The notes beneath the pieces were generated by a model, which was not told the DNA's origin, searched no databases, and saw only the letters and a program-made list of their open reading frames with translations. 64,000 bases of DNA from Saccharopolyspora shandongensis (GTDB lineage Bacteria > Actinomycetota > Actinomycetes > Mycobacteriales > Pseudonocardiaceae). Of the stretch, positions 29,393 through 37,728 are shown piece by piece. Numbering within the stretch: position 1 is the first letter of the stretch; every line of letters starts with the position of its first letter. Position numbers and translations under genes: made by a program. The stretch lies in NCBI RefSeq assembly GCF_900106995.1, contig NZ_FNOK01000011.1, positions 161,977 to 225,976 on the forward strand, written 5' to 3'.

Positions 29393-30622
29393 ATGGCCGC
29401 ACCTCAGACAGACCAAGAGACCAGGGCGCGGGTGTCCGCGCGGATCGGCGGGATCAGCGAGTCCGCCACGCTGGCCGTGGACGCCAAGGCGAAGGCGCTC
29501 AAGGCGGCCGGCCGACCGGTGATCGGGTTCGGCGCCGGCGAGCCGGACTTCCCGACGCCGCAGCCGATCGTGGATGCCGCCATCGCCGCCTGCTCCGACC
29601 CGAAGAACCACCGCTACAGCCCGGCGGCCGGCCTGCCGGAGCTGCGCGAGGCCATCGCCGCGAAGACCCTGCGGGACTCCGCCTACACCGTGCAGGCCAA
29701 TCAGGTGCTGGTAACCAACGGCGGCAAGCAGGCCGTCTACCAGGCGTTCCAGACGCTGATCGACCCGGGTGACGAGGTGCTGCTGCCCGCCCCGTACTGG
29801 ACCACCTACCCGGAGGCGATCACCCTGCCGGGTGGAGTTCCGGTCGTGGTGCCCGCCGACGAGTCGACCGGCTACCTGGTTTCCATCGAGCAGCTGGAGG
29901 CCGCGCGGACGCCGCGCACCAAGGTGCTGCTGTTCAACTCGCCGTCCAACCCGACCGGCGCGATCTACCCGCCGGAGCAGGTCGAGGCGATCGGCCGCTG
30001 GGCGGTCGAGCACGGCATCTGGGTGATCACCGACGAGATCTACGAACACCTGGTCTACGGCGACGCCCGGCACGTGTCGATGCCCGCCGTGGTCCCGGAG
30101 CTCGCCGACACCTGCGTGGTGCTCAACGGGGTCGCCAAGACCTACGCCATGACCGGCTGGCGGGTGGGCTGGATGATCGGCCCGCAGGACGTCATCAAGG
30201 CGGCCAGCAACCTCCAGTCGCACCTGTCGTCCAACGTCGCCAACGTCTCGCAGCGGGCCGCCCTGGAGGCCGTCAGCGGCTCCCTGGACGCCGTCGCGGA
30301 GATGCGCTCGGCGTTCGACCGCCGCCGCCGCAAGATCGTCGAGCTGCTCTCGGCGATCCCCGGCGTCAGCTGCCCGGAGCCGCAGGGCGCGTTCTACGCG
30401 TACCCGTCGGTCAAGGGCCTGCTGGGCAAGGAGATCCGCGGCGTCCGCCCGGAGACCAGCGTGGAGCTGGCGAGCCTGGTGCTGGAGCAGGCGGAGGTCG
30501 CGGTGGTCCCGGGCGAGGCCTTCGGCACCCCGGGCTACTTCCGCCTGTCCTACGCCCTCGGCGACGAGGACCTCGTCACCGGCGTGACCCGGATGGCGGA
30601 ACTCCTCGGCGAGGCCAAGTAG
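29393..30622 (+). CDS. aspC: Pyridoxal-phosphate aminotransferase (aspartate aminotransferase type)
   Basis: 409-residue fold-type I aminotransferase that probably transfers the amino group between aspartate and 2-oxoglutarate. Motifs: [12 protein letters not shown] substrate loop, [26 protein letters not shown] (Asn contact), [10 protein letters not shown] (Asp/Tyr contacts of the cofactor), [15 protein letters not shown] with the Schiff-base Lys, and C-terminal YFRLSYAL with the carboxylate-binding Arg. ATG 29393 with AGGA at 8 bases; the long upstream in-frame extension is not protein-like. It is the only plus-strand gene in this part of the block and lies between tRNA-Trp and hadB. Confidence 0.92.
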   Translation: MAAPQTDQETRARVSARIGGISESATLAVDAKAKALKAAGRPVIGFGAGEPDFPTPQPIVDAAIAACSDPKNHRYSPAAGLPELREAIAAKTLRDSAYTVQANQVLVTNGGKQAVYQAFQTLIDPGDEVLLPAPYWTTYPEAITLPGGVPVVVPADESTGYLVSIEQLEAARTPRTKVLLFNSPSNPTGAIYPPEQVEAIGRWAVEHGIWVITDEIYEHLVYGDARHVSMPAVVPELADTCVVLNGVAKTYAMTGWRVGWMIGPQDVIKAASNLQSHLSSNVANVSQRAALEAVSGSLDAVAEMRSAFDRRRRKIVELLSAIPGVSCPEPQGAFYAYPSVKGLLGKEIRGVRPETSVELASLVLEQAEVAVVPGEAFGTPGYFRLSYALGDEDLVTGVTRMAELLGEAK

Positions 30623-30635
30623 TCCCACAACACGC

Positions 30636-30673
30636 GAAAGGCTCCCCCGGCCGAGCAGCCGGGGGAGCCTTTC
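30636..30673. terminator. Bidirectional terminator between aspC and hadB
   Basis: GAAAGGCTCCCCCGGC (30636-30651) pairs perfectly with GCCGGGGGAGCCTTTC (30658-30673) around a 6-base loop, between two convergent genes. Confidence 0.85.
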
Positions 30674-30682
30674 ACGTTCTCG

Positions 30683-31108
30683 CTACTCCGGGAGTCGGAC
30701 AGTGGCGCTGGCGCCGCCGAGGACGCCCTGGTCCGCGCTGCGGGCCGTGATGTTGATCTTCACCGTGCCGTCGTCGTTCTTCTTCGCGACCTTGCCGGTC
30801 AGCTCGACCATCGCCCCGGTTCCGTCATCGGGGACCACCACCGGCCGGGTGAACCGCACGCCGTAGTGCAAGATCGCGCCCGGGTCGCCCGTCCACTCGC
30901 TGACCAGGCGGCCGGCGACGGCCATCGTGAGCATCCCGTGGGCGATCACGTCGGGCAGGCCGACCTCGGTCGCGAACCGCCCGTTCCAGTGAATCGGGTT
31001 GAAGTCGCCGGACGCGCCTGCGTAGCGGACCAGGTCGGCGCGGGTGAGCGGCACGCTCAGCGCCGGCAGCTGGTCGCCGACGGCGACCTCGGACATCCGA
31101 ACGCTCAT
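30683..31108 (-). CDS. hadB: (3R)-hydroxyacyl dehydratase subunit HadB-like (MaoC fold)
   Basis: 141-residue hot-dog-fold MaoC protein. It carries the hydratase-2 motif YAGASGDFNPIHWNGRFATEVGLPDVIAHGMLTMA with the catalytic Asp and His, so it is the active subunit of a heterodimer that dehydrates 3-hydroxyacyl thioesters. In mycobacteria HadAB/HadBC work in FAS-II. Members of the Pseudonocardiales lack mycolic acids, so the pathway here is uncertain. Its ATG overlaps, as ATGA, the stop of a 47-codon frame that connects it to hadA. No hadC follows. Confidence 0.85.
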   Translation of the reverse strand: MSVRMSEVAVGDQLPALSVPLTRADLVRYAGASGDFNPIHWNGRFATEVGLPDVIAHGMLTMAVAGRLVSEWTGDPGAILHYGVRFTRPVVVPDDGTGAMVELTGKVAKKNDDGTVKINITARSADQGVLGGASATVRLPE

Positions 31109-31248
31109 GCCAGTTCCGCCTCTCCGCGTTTCACAGTTGTGGTTGCGTCCGGCTCAATCCCGCTTTTCGCAGTTTCTTGTGGCTGGTTCGCGTCACGTTC
31201 CCCTGAGGTGCGGTTGAGGAGGACTCGGGTTGGCACAGGGCTACTCAT
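31105..31248 (-). CDS. Small ORF (47 aa) chained between hadA and hadB
   Basis: Begins with an ATG that overlaps the hadA stop as ATGA and ends with a TGA that overlaps the hadB ATG, again as ATGA. It exactly fills the 136-base gap. The product starts MSSPVPTRVLLNRTSGERD and ends TTTVKRGEAELA. It has no Cys, no membrane helix and no family I recognise, and it looks disordered. The DNA is less GC-rich than hadA or hadB. It may be a real coupled peptide, or simply a frame that keeps ribosomes moving between the two subunits. Confidence 0.4.
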   Translation of the reverse strand: MSSPVPTRVLLNRTSGERDANQPQETAKSGIEPDATTTVKRGEAELA

Positions 31249-31709
31249 GCGCCCTCCCCCTCGTCGGCCGTGCCGCGGGCCACCAGCATCGACTTCGCGG
31301 TGCACACCGGCTCGCCGTCGACGGTGCCGATCTCGGCGCGCACCGTCAGGAAGTCGTTGCCCGCGCGGGCCTTGATGTCGTCCACGTGCACCACGGTGAC
31401 GAGGCGGTCGCCCGCTCGGATCGGCCGGTGGTGGGTGAACTCCTGCTGGCCGTGCACCACGCGGCTGTAGTCCAGGCCGAGCTGCGGGTCCTCGACGATC
31501 GCGTCGTGGGCGGCCATGGAGAGGATCACCGCGAACGTCGGCGGCGCGATCACGTCCGGGTAGCCGGCGGCCTTGGCGGCGTCGGCGTCGCGGTACAGCG
31601 GCGAGTCGTCCTTGATGGCCGCGGCGAACTCGCGGATCTTCTCCCGGCCCACCTCGTAGGCGGCCGTGGGCGGGTACTCACGCCCGATGAATGACTGGTC
31701 AAGCGGCAC
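31245..31709 (-). CDS. hadA: (3R)-hydroxyacyl dehydratase subunit HadA-like
   Basis: 154-residue FAS1-type dehydratase protein: MPLDQSFIGREYPPTAAYEVGREKIREFAAAI, then APPTFAVILS and QEFTHHRPIRAGDRL. The subunit binds the acyl chain but lacks the catalytic Asp-His pair carried by HadB. GTG start at 31709. Gene order rpmG-hadA-hadB matches mycobacteria, where hadC would follow; here it does not. Confidence 0.86.
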   Translation of the reverse strand: MPLDQSFIGREYPPTAAYEVGREKIREFAAAIKDDSPLYRDADAAKAAGYPDVIAPPTFAVILSMAAHDAIVEDPQLGLDYSRVVHGQQEFTHHRPIRAGDRLVTVVHVDDIKARAGNDFLTVRAEIGTVDGEPVCTAKSMLVARGTADEGEGA

Positions 31710-31783
31710 GCCCGCAGGCTACCCGACGAGGTCGGCCCCACCTGCGCCCCGAACGACCGCCGCCCGACCTCGCCCCAGAACGA

Positions 31784-31817
31784 CGAAAGCCCGCCCCAGA
31801 TTCAGGACGGGCTTTCG
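31784..31817 (-). terminator. Hairpin after rpmG
   Basis: CGAAAGCCCG (31784-31793) and CGGGCTTTCG (31808-31817) form a perfect 10-base stem with a 14-base loop, between rpmG and hadA. A terminator with read-through, or the rpmG end, is likely. Confidence 0.5.
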
Positions 31818-31978
31818 GATAAGGCTGGTTGGCACACAGGCCGGGAACTGCACTCCTCGCGAGGAGCCGCCGCAAGGCGGCCACCGCACCGTAGGGAGCT
31901 TGGGGGGCTCGGCCCCCAAACAGCACCCTGACCGAGCCTCGGCGAAGCGCGAAGCGCGAGCAGGGTCCGCCCGATCGG
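31818..31978. other. Hairpin-rich gap between hadA and rpmG
   Basis: No gene is seen. It holds a dense row of inverted repeats: CTCCTCGCGAGGAG (near 31853-31866), GCCGCCGCAAGGCGGC (31867-31882), TTGGGGG-GCTCGG-CCCCCAA (31900-31918) and CGAAGCGCGAAGCGCGAG. It may be a dispersed structured repeat, but no second copy is present in this window. Confidence 0.4.
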
Positions 31979-32143
31979 TCAGCGGGTTTCCTTGTGCAGC
32001 TTGTGCGTACCGCAGTTCGGGCAGAACTTCTTCATCTCCAAACGGTCCGGGTCGTTGCGCCGGTTCTTGTTGGTGATGTAGTTGCGGTGCTTGCACTCCT
32101 CGCACGCCAGCGTGATCTTGGGTCGGACATCGGTGGCGGCCAC
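31979..32143 (-). CDS. rpmG: 50S ribosomal protein L33
   Basis: 54 residues, too short for most gene finders: [20 protein letters not shown] then [20 protein letters not shown] and [13 protein letters not shown]. Two CxxC pairs (CEEC, CPNC) bind zinc, so this is the zinc-containing paralogue. GTG start at 32143 after an AAAGGCACC region. It stands between tRNA-Met and hadA, as rpmG2 does in M. tuberculosis. Confidence 0.95.
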   Translation of the reverse strand: MAATDVRPKITLACEECKHRNYITNKNRRNDPDRLEMKKFCPNCGTHKLHKETR

Positions 32144-32207
32144 GGGGGTGCCTTTCTCTCTGTCGTAATCCGGAACGGTTCGCTGGAGATCCGCGCGAAC
32201 CCGTGAC

Positions 32208-32283
32208 TGGTAGCGGTGGCCGGACTTGAACCGGCGACACAGCGATTATGAGCCGCTTGCTCTACCGACTGAGCTACACCGCC
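32208..32283 (-). tRNA. tRNA-Met (CAT anticodon, elongator type)
   Basis: Acceptor GGCGGTG pairs with CACCGCT (one G-U), anticodon loop CTCATAA, T-loop GGTTCAAGTCC. CCA is encoded (32208-32210). The D-arm and the standard 1-72 pair point to elongator rather than initiator Met. The position matches metT upstream of rpmG in mycobacteria. Confidence 0.93.
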
Positions 32284-32388
32284 ATGCTGGGACCTTCGGT
32301 GCACGCACCTCGCGCCTCAGCCGACGCAGGATATCCCATGCAAAACAGCCACAGCACCCAGTTTACCGAGTACCGCAGCTGTCTTTCG

Positions 32389-32461
32389 AGCCCCAATACG
32401 GAATCGAACCGTAGACCTTCTCCTTACCATGGAGACGCTCTGCCGACTGAGCTATTGGGGC
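32389..32461 (-). tRNA. tRNA-Thr (GGT anticodon)
   Basis: 73 bases. Acceptor GCCCCAA pairs with TTGGGGC, anticodon stem TCTCC/GGAGA encloses ATGGTAA, T-loop GGTTCGATTCC. CCA is not encoded. It is the first gene of the tRNA-Thr/tRNA-Met/rpmG group. TAAAGT, 21 bases upstream, with TTTCGA 18 bases before it, is a weak promoter candidate. Confidence 0.94.
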
Positions 32462-32594
32462 GTTTCCTTGCGGAACGTCTAGAACTTTACACACCACCCG
32501 CACCTCCTCGAAACAGGGGGGTACCTTTTCGTGAAAACGCAGGTCATGGCGGGGTTTTCGGCCCTCGGGCGGCGCGCGGAGGCGAAAACCGGGC

Positions 32595-35228
32595 TCAGTG
32601 CAGGAGTGTGAGGACGGTCTCGGACCGGGCGCCCCGGCCGCGCTTGGTGCGGGCCTGCAGCCACGCCTCGAACCGCTCCTCGGAAAGCGGGCGCGAGATC
32701 AGGTAGCCCTGGGCGACGTCGCAGCCCATCTCCACCAGCTGATCGCGGGCGGCGTCGTCCTCCACGCCCTCGGCGACCACCGCGAGGTCCAGCGAGTGCC
32801 CGAGCTCGACGATGGAGCGCACCACCGCCATGTCGCCGAGGTCGGTGCCCATGCCGAGCACGAAGCTCTTGTCGATCTTCACCTCGTCCACCGGCAGCTG
32901 CCGCAGGTAGGCCAGCGACGAGTAGCCGGTGCCGAAGTCGTCCACCGCCAGCACCACGCCCATCGCGTGCAGCCGCCGCAGCAGCGGCAAGGAGCGCTCG
33001 GGATCGGCCATCACGCCGGACTCGGTCAGCTCGAAGGTGAGCAGCTCCGGCGGGATGTCGTGGCGCAGCAGCGCCTCGCCGACCCGGTCCGGGAAGGTCT
33101 CGTCGGCGAGGTTGCGCACCGACAGGTTCACCGCCACCGACATCCGCAGGCCGCGATCCATCCACTGCCGGATCTTGACCAGCGCGCACTCCATGACGAA
33201 CGAGGTGAGCGCGTCGACCAGCCCGGTCGCCTCCACCAGCGGCACGAACTCGTCCGGGTCCAGCCGCCCGTACTCGGGGTGCGACCAGCGCACGAGGGCC
33301 TCGGCGCCCACCACCTGGCGTTCGGGCAGCGCGACCTTCGGCTGGTAGTGCACCTCGACCTGGCCGGTGTCCAGCGCCTGCCGGAACTGGGTGACCAGCT
33401 GGAAGCGGCGCAGGAAGACCTGGCCCATCGCGGGGGCGTAGCCGCGCACCCCGTCCTCGCCGTTGCGGGCCGCCCGGACCGCGACGTCGGAGCGCTGCAG
33501 GAGGGTGTCGATGTCGGTCTCGCACTCGCCGTCGGCCGGCGCGGACGAGGCGTACCCGGCGACGCCCGCGGCCTCCACCACGATCCGGTCCAGCGGGTAC
33601 GGCTTGCCGATCACCTCGCGCAGGTGCTGGGCGAACTCGTGCGCCTGCGCCTCGCTGTGGTCCAGCAGCAGCACCGCGAAGGAGTTCGCTTCGAGCCTGG
33701 CCAGCGGCGCCTCGCCGAGTTCGTCGCGCATCCGGCGCCCGGCGGCGACGATCATCCGGTCGCCCCAGGTGTAGCCGAGGGCCTCGCTGACGGTGGTGAG
33801 CACGTCGAGGTCCATCCGCAGCACGACCGCGGTGCGCCCGTTGCGCAGCTCCTCGGCGGCCATCTCGCGGAAGCCGGTCCGGTTGAGCAGGCCGGTCAGC
33901 GGATCGTGGTAGGCGTCGTGCCGCAGCCGCGCGAGCAGCCTGCGGTTGTCCATCGCGGTCGCGAGGTGGCTGGCCAGGGTGTGCAGCAGTCGCACGTCGG
34001 CCCGGCCGAAGCCGCGCCACCGGCTGACCCGGTCGTGCACCTCCACCGCACCGAGCAGCTGGCTCGCGCCGCGCAGCGGCACCACGAGCGCCTCATAGGC
34101 GCCGCGTTGGCGCAGCGCGCGCCGAACCTCTTCGGGCGCCTCGAGCGTCCGGAAGGAGCGCACGTGGCTGCCCGGCAGCTGGAGCAGCGGGTCGTCGCGC
34201 AGGGCCGAGGGCGCGGCTTGCTGCGCCAGCTCCGGCAGCGGCTCGCCCGCGACCAGCGTGCTGACCTCGCCGCTGGGATCCAGCCGCAGCCGCAGCACCA
34301 CGCGGGTCGCGTTCAGCTGCTCCCGGATCCGCTCCGCGACCGGCTCCCACTCGCTGACCGACACCTCCGGCTCGCCGGTCACGGCGTCGGACGGGCCGTG
34401 CGCGGCGGTCTGCCCGGAGCGGGCCACGCTCAGGCTGACGTCGCTGAGCGCCTCCAGGTCGCGCTGCTCGCGCAGCAGGCCGGAGTAGGCGCGGTACAGG
34501 CCGATCACGGCCACCGCGACCAGCGCCACCAGCAGCCAGCCCCACGGCGTGCTGATCGAGACCTCGTAGCCCACCAGGCCCACCGAGGTGTTGAGCAGGC
34601 CCACGGCCAGCGTGTTCACCGCGAGCCGCACGCCGGCGGACACCCGCATCGCGCCGCCCAGCACGTGCAGCGCGGCGAGCGCGAAGGCGCAGCTGATCAG
34701 CGGCGACGTCAGGGTGCCGACGACCGGGCCGAACCAGGCCGGGGCCACGCCGACCAGCGCCAGGTTGACCGCGTTGGCCACCGCGAACGGCACCGCGATC
34801 TCCAGGCACAGGACGCCCGCGTTGTAGACGACGTGGGTGGCCGCGCGACGGCCGACCTGCGCGCCGAGCCCGGCCAGCAGGTTGGCCGCGAGCACCACCT
34901 CGAACGGCACCGTCAGCAGGCCGAGGATCAGCGGGATCTCGGTGAACGAGATGGTCCAGCCGACCCGCTTCACGTCGACGTCGATGGTCAGCTGCTCGGC
35001 CAGCAGGAAGCCCATGGCCAGCAGCGGGCCGATGAACAGCAGGTCCGAGCGGTAGTGGAAGGGCAGCCAGGCGGAGGTCGCGGCGGACGCGAGGATGCCG
35101 GCGGCGAGGACCACGAACGAGAAGCCGGTGAACATCCGGCGCCGGACCGGGTCCACCTCGGCGCGCACCGGTGGGCGGGCGGATTCCAGGCCGGATTGCG
35201 GACCGAGGGAGCGGTGACGCTCGATCAT
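32595..35228 (-). CDS. Membrane GAF-GGDEF-EAL protein with degenerate GGDEF site (cyclic-di-GMP phosphodiesterase)
   Basis: 877 residues. About 35-270 holds some eight membrane helices (MASE-like sensor). A GAF domain follows (~300-430; ALVVPLRGASQLLGAVEVHDR), then a GGDEF domain (~435-600; HDPLTGLLNRTGF), then an EAL domain (~615-865). Where the GGDEF signature belongs, the protein reads LARLEANSFAVLLLD, so it cannot make c-di-GMP. The EAL side is intact: EALVRW, NLSVRNL, FELTESG, DDFGTGYSSLAYL, KIDKSFV, AEGVED, QGYLISRPL. It is therefore predicted to hydrolyse c-di-GMP, perhaps with the dead GGDEF as a GTP sensor. ATG 35228 follows GGAGGAGCGTGG. Monocistronic; a YajQ-family gene lies ~2.8 kb away but is not linked in transcription. 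Confidence 0.9.
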   Translation of the reverse strand: MIERHRSLGPQSGLESARPPVRAEVDPVRRRMFTGFSFVVLAAGILASAATSAWLPFHYRSDLLFIGPLLAMGFLLAEQLTIDVDVKRVGWTISFTEIPLILGLLTVPFEVVLAANLLAGLGAQVGRRAATHVVYNAGVLCLEIAVPFAVANAVNLALVGVAPAWFGPVVGTLTSPLISCAFALAALHVLGGAMRVSAGVRLAVNTLAVGLLNTSVGLVGYEVSISTPWGWLLVALVAVAVIGLYRAYSGLLREQRDLEALSDVSLSVARSGQTAAHGPSDAVTGEPEVSVSEWEPVAERIREQLNATRVVLRLRLDPSGEVSTLVAGEPLPELAQQAAPSALRDDPLLQLPGSHVRSFRTLEAPEEVRRALRQRGAYEALVVPLRGASQLLGAVEVHDRVSRWRGFGRADVRLLHTLASHLATAMDNRRLLARLRHDAYHDPLTGLLNRTGFREMAAEELRNGRTAVVLRMDLDVLTTVSEALGYTWGDRMIVAAGRRMRDELGEAPLARLEANSFAVLLLDHSEAQAHEFAQHLREVIGKPYPLDRIVVEAAGVAGYASSAPADGECETDIDTLLQRSDVAVRAARNGEDGVRGYAPAMGQVFLRRFQLVTQFRQALDTGQVEVHYQPKVALPERQVVGAEALVRWSHPEYGRLDPDEFVPLVEATGLVDALTSFVMECALVKIRQWMDRGLRMSVAVNLSVRNLADETFPDRVGEALLRHDIPPELLTFELTESGVMADPERSLPLLRRLHAMGVVLAVDDFGTGYSSLAYLRQLPVDEVKIDKSFVLGMGTDLGDMAVVRSIVELGHSLDLAVVAEGVEDDAARDQLVEMGCDVAQGYLISRPLSEERFEAWLQARTKRGRGARSETVLTLLH

Positions 35229-35541
35229 CCACGCTCCTCCCAAGCCGGCGGCGCGTGCGCACCACACGAATGCCGAGGCAAATCGTGACGCACGACCGCG
35301 CGGAAGGCCAGGGGCCAATGGTCCCCGTCGCATCTGCCAGACGCACGCATCTGCGTTGATGCGGGTGGTTCGCGCCGACATCTTTGCACAGCTCCGCGAG
35401 TTGACCTGCAAAGATTTCACAACGACCGCCGAGCGCCGCGGTCCGCCGGGTGCGATGAGTCGCACCCCGACATTTTGTGATGATCGCCGCAGCAACCGAT
35501 CGGGCCGGATACCGTACGCGATCGGCGAAAACGGACGGTTA
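35229..35541. other. Intergenic region upstream of the EAL gene with an inverted repeat
   Basis: No gene is seen in these 313 bases. It must hold the promoter of the minus-strand EAL gene. ATCTTTGCA (35380-35388) and TGCAAAGAT (35407-35415) are perfect 9-base arms 18 bases apart, unusual in this GC-rich context and a candidate regulator site. GCATCTGC-type repeats also occur near 35330-35360. Confidence 0.4.
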
Positions 35542-36519
35542 CTACTGCAGTCCGAACTCGTCGAGGAAATCCCGGACCGCGCGGTCGAGATCCGCCAGCC
35601 CCGACTCCTCCACCGGGAGGTGGCCGGCGCCGCTGAGGGGCGCGAAGCGGGTGGGCCCGGCGATCCGGTCGAAGAACTGGCGGGACAGCAGCAGCGGCGT
35701 CCACCGGTCGTCGTCGGGGTGCGCCAGCAGCAGCGGCGGCCCAGCGTAGTCCTCGGGCGCCACCGCGGGCGGAGTGGCCAGGCAGCTGCGGGCGAAGCCC
35801 AACGCGAGCCAGCTGCCGCCGCCGATCTCGTCGGCCCACACCAGGTTGGCGAACTGGCCGTGGTTGGACGCGGCGGCGATGTTCGTCAGCCAGTGCACCG
35901 GCACCCGCGCCGCCGCGAGCGGCTTCGGGACCAGCGTCAGCAGCCCGGCCCACTGGGCCATCTCCGGCCGGGCCGCGAGCCGCCGCCGGACGTCGTCGCG
36001 CTGCGGGTCGGCCAGGCAGGTCGCGATCACGCCGGCCACCGCGCCGCCGGCCTGCGCGGCGACGTCGTAGGCGAGCCGGCCGCCGGTGCTGATGCCGAGC
36101 AGCACGATCGGCCGCTCGTCGCGAGACCGCTCGGCCTCGACCAGGTCCAGCACGCAGGAAACCCAGTCCCGGTAGGTGATCGCGCGCCGGGAGGCGCCGG
36201 TCAGGCCGAAGCCGGGCAGGTCCGGGGCGATGAATTCGAAGTCCGCCAGCGATGGCAGCCGCCCGTACGGGGCGAGCATGCGGCCGTAGGTGCCGACTCC
36301 GTGCAACGCGATCAGCTTGGTCGGAGCGCGCGGGCGCGCGACGCGGTCGAGGTGGACCGCCGTGCCGCGCCACGGCCACCACTGCTCGGCCGGGGCGTTC
36401 TCCGCGGTGACGCGGAGCGCACCGGGGAAGAAGTCCTGGTAGCGGAGCCAGTACTGCTGGTCGCGGTAGCCGGGGCCGACGACGGTGGCGGACCCTGGGG
36501 TGGATGGAGCCGAAGGCAC
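35542..36519 (-). CDS. Alpha/beta-fold hydrolase
   Basis: About 325 residues. Oxyanion-hole motif LIALHGVGTYGRML, nucleophile elbow LLGISTGGRLA (Ser in GxSxG), acid region LLAHPDDDRWTPLL and catalytic His in SGAGHLPVEESG are all present, in the right order. The substrate cannot be named. Start uncertain: GTG 36519 is chosen because a longer reading would run through the divergent PPOX gene. The ~28-base gap to that gene suggests overlapping divergent promoters. Confidence 0.8.
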   Translation of the reverse strand: MPSAPSTPGSATVVGPGYRDQQYWLRYQDFFPGALRVTAENAPAEQWWPWRGTAVHLDRVARPRAPTKLIALHGVGTYGRMLAPYGRLPSLADFEFIAPDLPGFGLTGASRRAITYRDWVSCVLDLVEAERSRDERPIVLLGISTGGRLAYDVAAQAGGAVAGVIATCLADPQRDDVRRRLAARPEMAQWAGLLTLVPKPLAAARVPVHWLTNIAAASNHGQFANLVWADEIGGGSWLALGFARSCLATPPAVAPEDYAGPPLLLAHPDDDRWTPLLLSRQFFDRIAGPTRFAPLSGAGHLPVEESGLADLDRAVRDFLDEFGLQ

Positions 36520-36547
36520 ACTCCGAACATACGGACCGGACCGGACG

Positions 36548-36967
36548 ATGCGCATCAGCCAACAGCAGGCACGGACCTGGTTCGCGAGGGCACGGGTAGC
36601 GCGCCTGGCCAGCACCGATGAGCTGGGACGACCGCATCTGGTGCCGATCACCTTCGCGATCCGCGGGGATGTGATCGTCACCGCAGTGGATCACAAGCCG
36701 AAGCGGACCACGAACCTCAGGCGGCTGCGCAACATCGCCGCGAACCCGCAGGTGGCGCTGCTCGCCGACCACTACGAGGACGACTGGTCCCGCCTGTGGT
36801 GGGCGCGCGCCGACGGCGAGGCGGAGCAGACCGGCGGCGCGGCGCGCCCGGACCTCGTCGCGGCGCTCGCGGAGAAGTACCCGCAGTACCGGGAGAATCC
36901 GCCGACGGGCACGTTGATCGTGATCCGGGTGACGCGGTGGAGCGCCTGGTCGGCCGAACCGCCGTGA
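36548..36967 (+). CDS. PPOX-class F420-dependent oxidoreductase
   Basis: 139-residue split-barrel flavin/deazaflavin protein of the Rv0121c-like group: MRISQQQARTWFARARVARLASTD, HLVPITFAIRGDVIVTAVDHKPKR, NIAANPQVALLADHYEDDWSRLWWARADG. This group uses the deazaflavin F420, fitting an actinobacterium; the natural substrate is unknown. ATG 36548. It is divergent from the alpha/beta hydrolase and convergent with the next small gene. Confidence 0.85.
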   Translation: MRISQQQARTWFARARVARLASTDELGRPHLVPITFAIRGDVIVTAVDHKPKRTTNLRRLRNIAANPQVALLADHYEDDWSRLWWARADGEAEQTGGAARPDLVAALAEKYPQYRENPPTGTLIVIRVTRWSAWSAEPP

Positions 36968-36985
36968 TGCTCCGGCGACGGGGCC

Positions 36986-37243
36986 TCAGGCCCGCTTCCG
37001 CTCCAGGTGGACGACGTCCGAGTCGAGGTCGAGCGGGCCGCCCGCCTCCCGGTCGTCCTCCTTGACGACCTCGACCCAGGCGAGCTGTTCCAGCTGGTGC
37101 CTGGCTCCCGCGCTGAACAGGCCCTCGACGCCCAGCGCCGCCGAGGCGGTCCGGCGCTGCTCCTCGGGCTGCGCCGGGGTGGGCGGCTCCGCGGCGCGCT
37201 GCTCCTGCCGCCGCTTCGCCCGACCTGCTCGATCTATGGCCAT
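36986..37243 (-). CDS. Small protein of unknown function
   Basis: 85 residues: a basic N-terminus (MAIDRAGRAKRRQEQRAAE), a Pro/Gln linker, the more conserved-looking core ALGVEGLFSAGARHQLEQLAWVEVVKEDD and an acidic-basic tail. No membrane helix or Cys. The codon bias is normal for the genome and it fills the gap between two plus-strand genes, so it is probably real. Function unknown. Confidence 0.6.
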   Translation of the reverse strand: MAIDRAGRAKRRQEQRAAEPPTPAQPEEQRRTASAALGVEGLFSAGARHQLEQLAWVEVVKEDDREAGGPLDLDSDVVHLERKRA

Positions 37244-37347
37244 CTGCCCAGGTTAGCCCGGTCGCGGCACCGTCGGCCGGTGCTGCCGAGAAGACGCCAA
37301 CCCGCGCCCGGCGGCCGGCGGGCGCGGGTCAACTAGGCTGCGGATTC

Positions 37348-37656
37348 GTGCCCGATCCGTACTTTGTCCTGGTCAGCACGGCGGAACTCGCGGATCTGGC
37401 GAGCGCGCTGGACGTCGTCGACGAACACGCCGAGCTCAACCACCGCTACCGCAAGCTGATCGCCGACTCCCGCCAGGTGCTGGCGGCCGATGAGATCCGC
37501 CTCACCCAGGCCCGCGGGCTCGCGAAGCGGCTGATGGTGCTCGTCAAGGCCGCCGGGCCGGATTTTCGCGACGGGCTGCCCGAGGTGGCCCGCGCGGCGC
37601 TCGACGCGGGCCTGGCCCAGGCCGATGCGCTGGTCTTCCATCCCGAGCCGGGCTGA
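37348..37656 (+). CDS. Small helical protein of unknown function
   Basis: 102 residues, almost entirely helix-forming: DPYFVLVSTAELADLASALD, HAELNHRYRKLIADSRQVLAADEIRL, RGLAKRLMVLVKAAG. GTG start at 37348. No known domain is recognised. Upstream of tRNA-Tyr on the same strand. Confidence 0.6.
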   Translation: MPDPYFVLVSTAELADLASALDVVDEHAELNHRYRKLIADSRQVLAADEIRLTQARGLAKRLMVLVKAAGPDFRDGLPEVARAALDAGLAQADALVFHPEPG

Positions 37657-37691
37657 GCGGGCCCCCTGGAATTCCGGTGGCGGCCGGTATG

Positions 37692-37697
37692 TATTAT
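37692..37697 (+). promoter_or_regulatory. Probable -10 element of tRNA-Tyr
   Basis: TATTAT stands out in a GC-rich stretch, 31 bases before the tRNA. No good -35 is visible at the right distance. A small hairpin CCAGC-GAT-GCTGG (37709-37721) lies between it and the tRNA. Confidence 0.4.
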
Positions 37698-37728
37698 TTC
37701 CTCGCAAGCCAGCGATGCTGGTGCGCAC

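Noticed and set aside
32598..35288. 896-codon plus-strand frame opposite the GGDEF-EAL gene
   Set aside because: Antisense shadow, His/Arg/Gln-rich and unlike any protein family; the minus-strand gene has all EAL motifs.
36519..36681. Longer alpha/beta hydrolase reading to 36681
   Set aside because: It would overlap the divergent PPOX gene by >100 bases and the added residues do not fit the hydrolase family.
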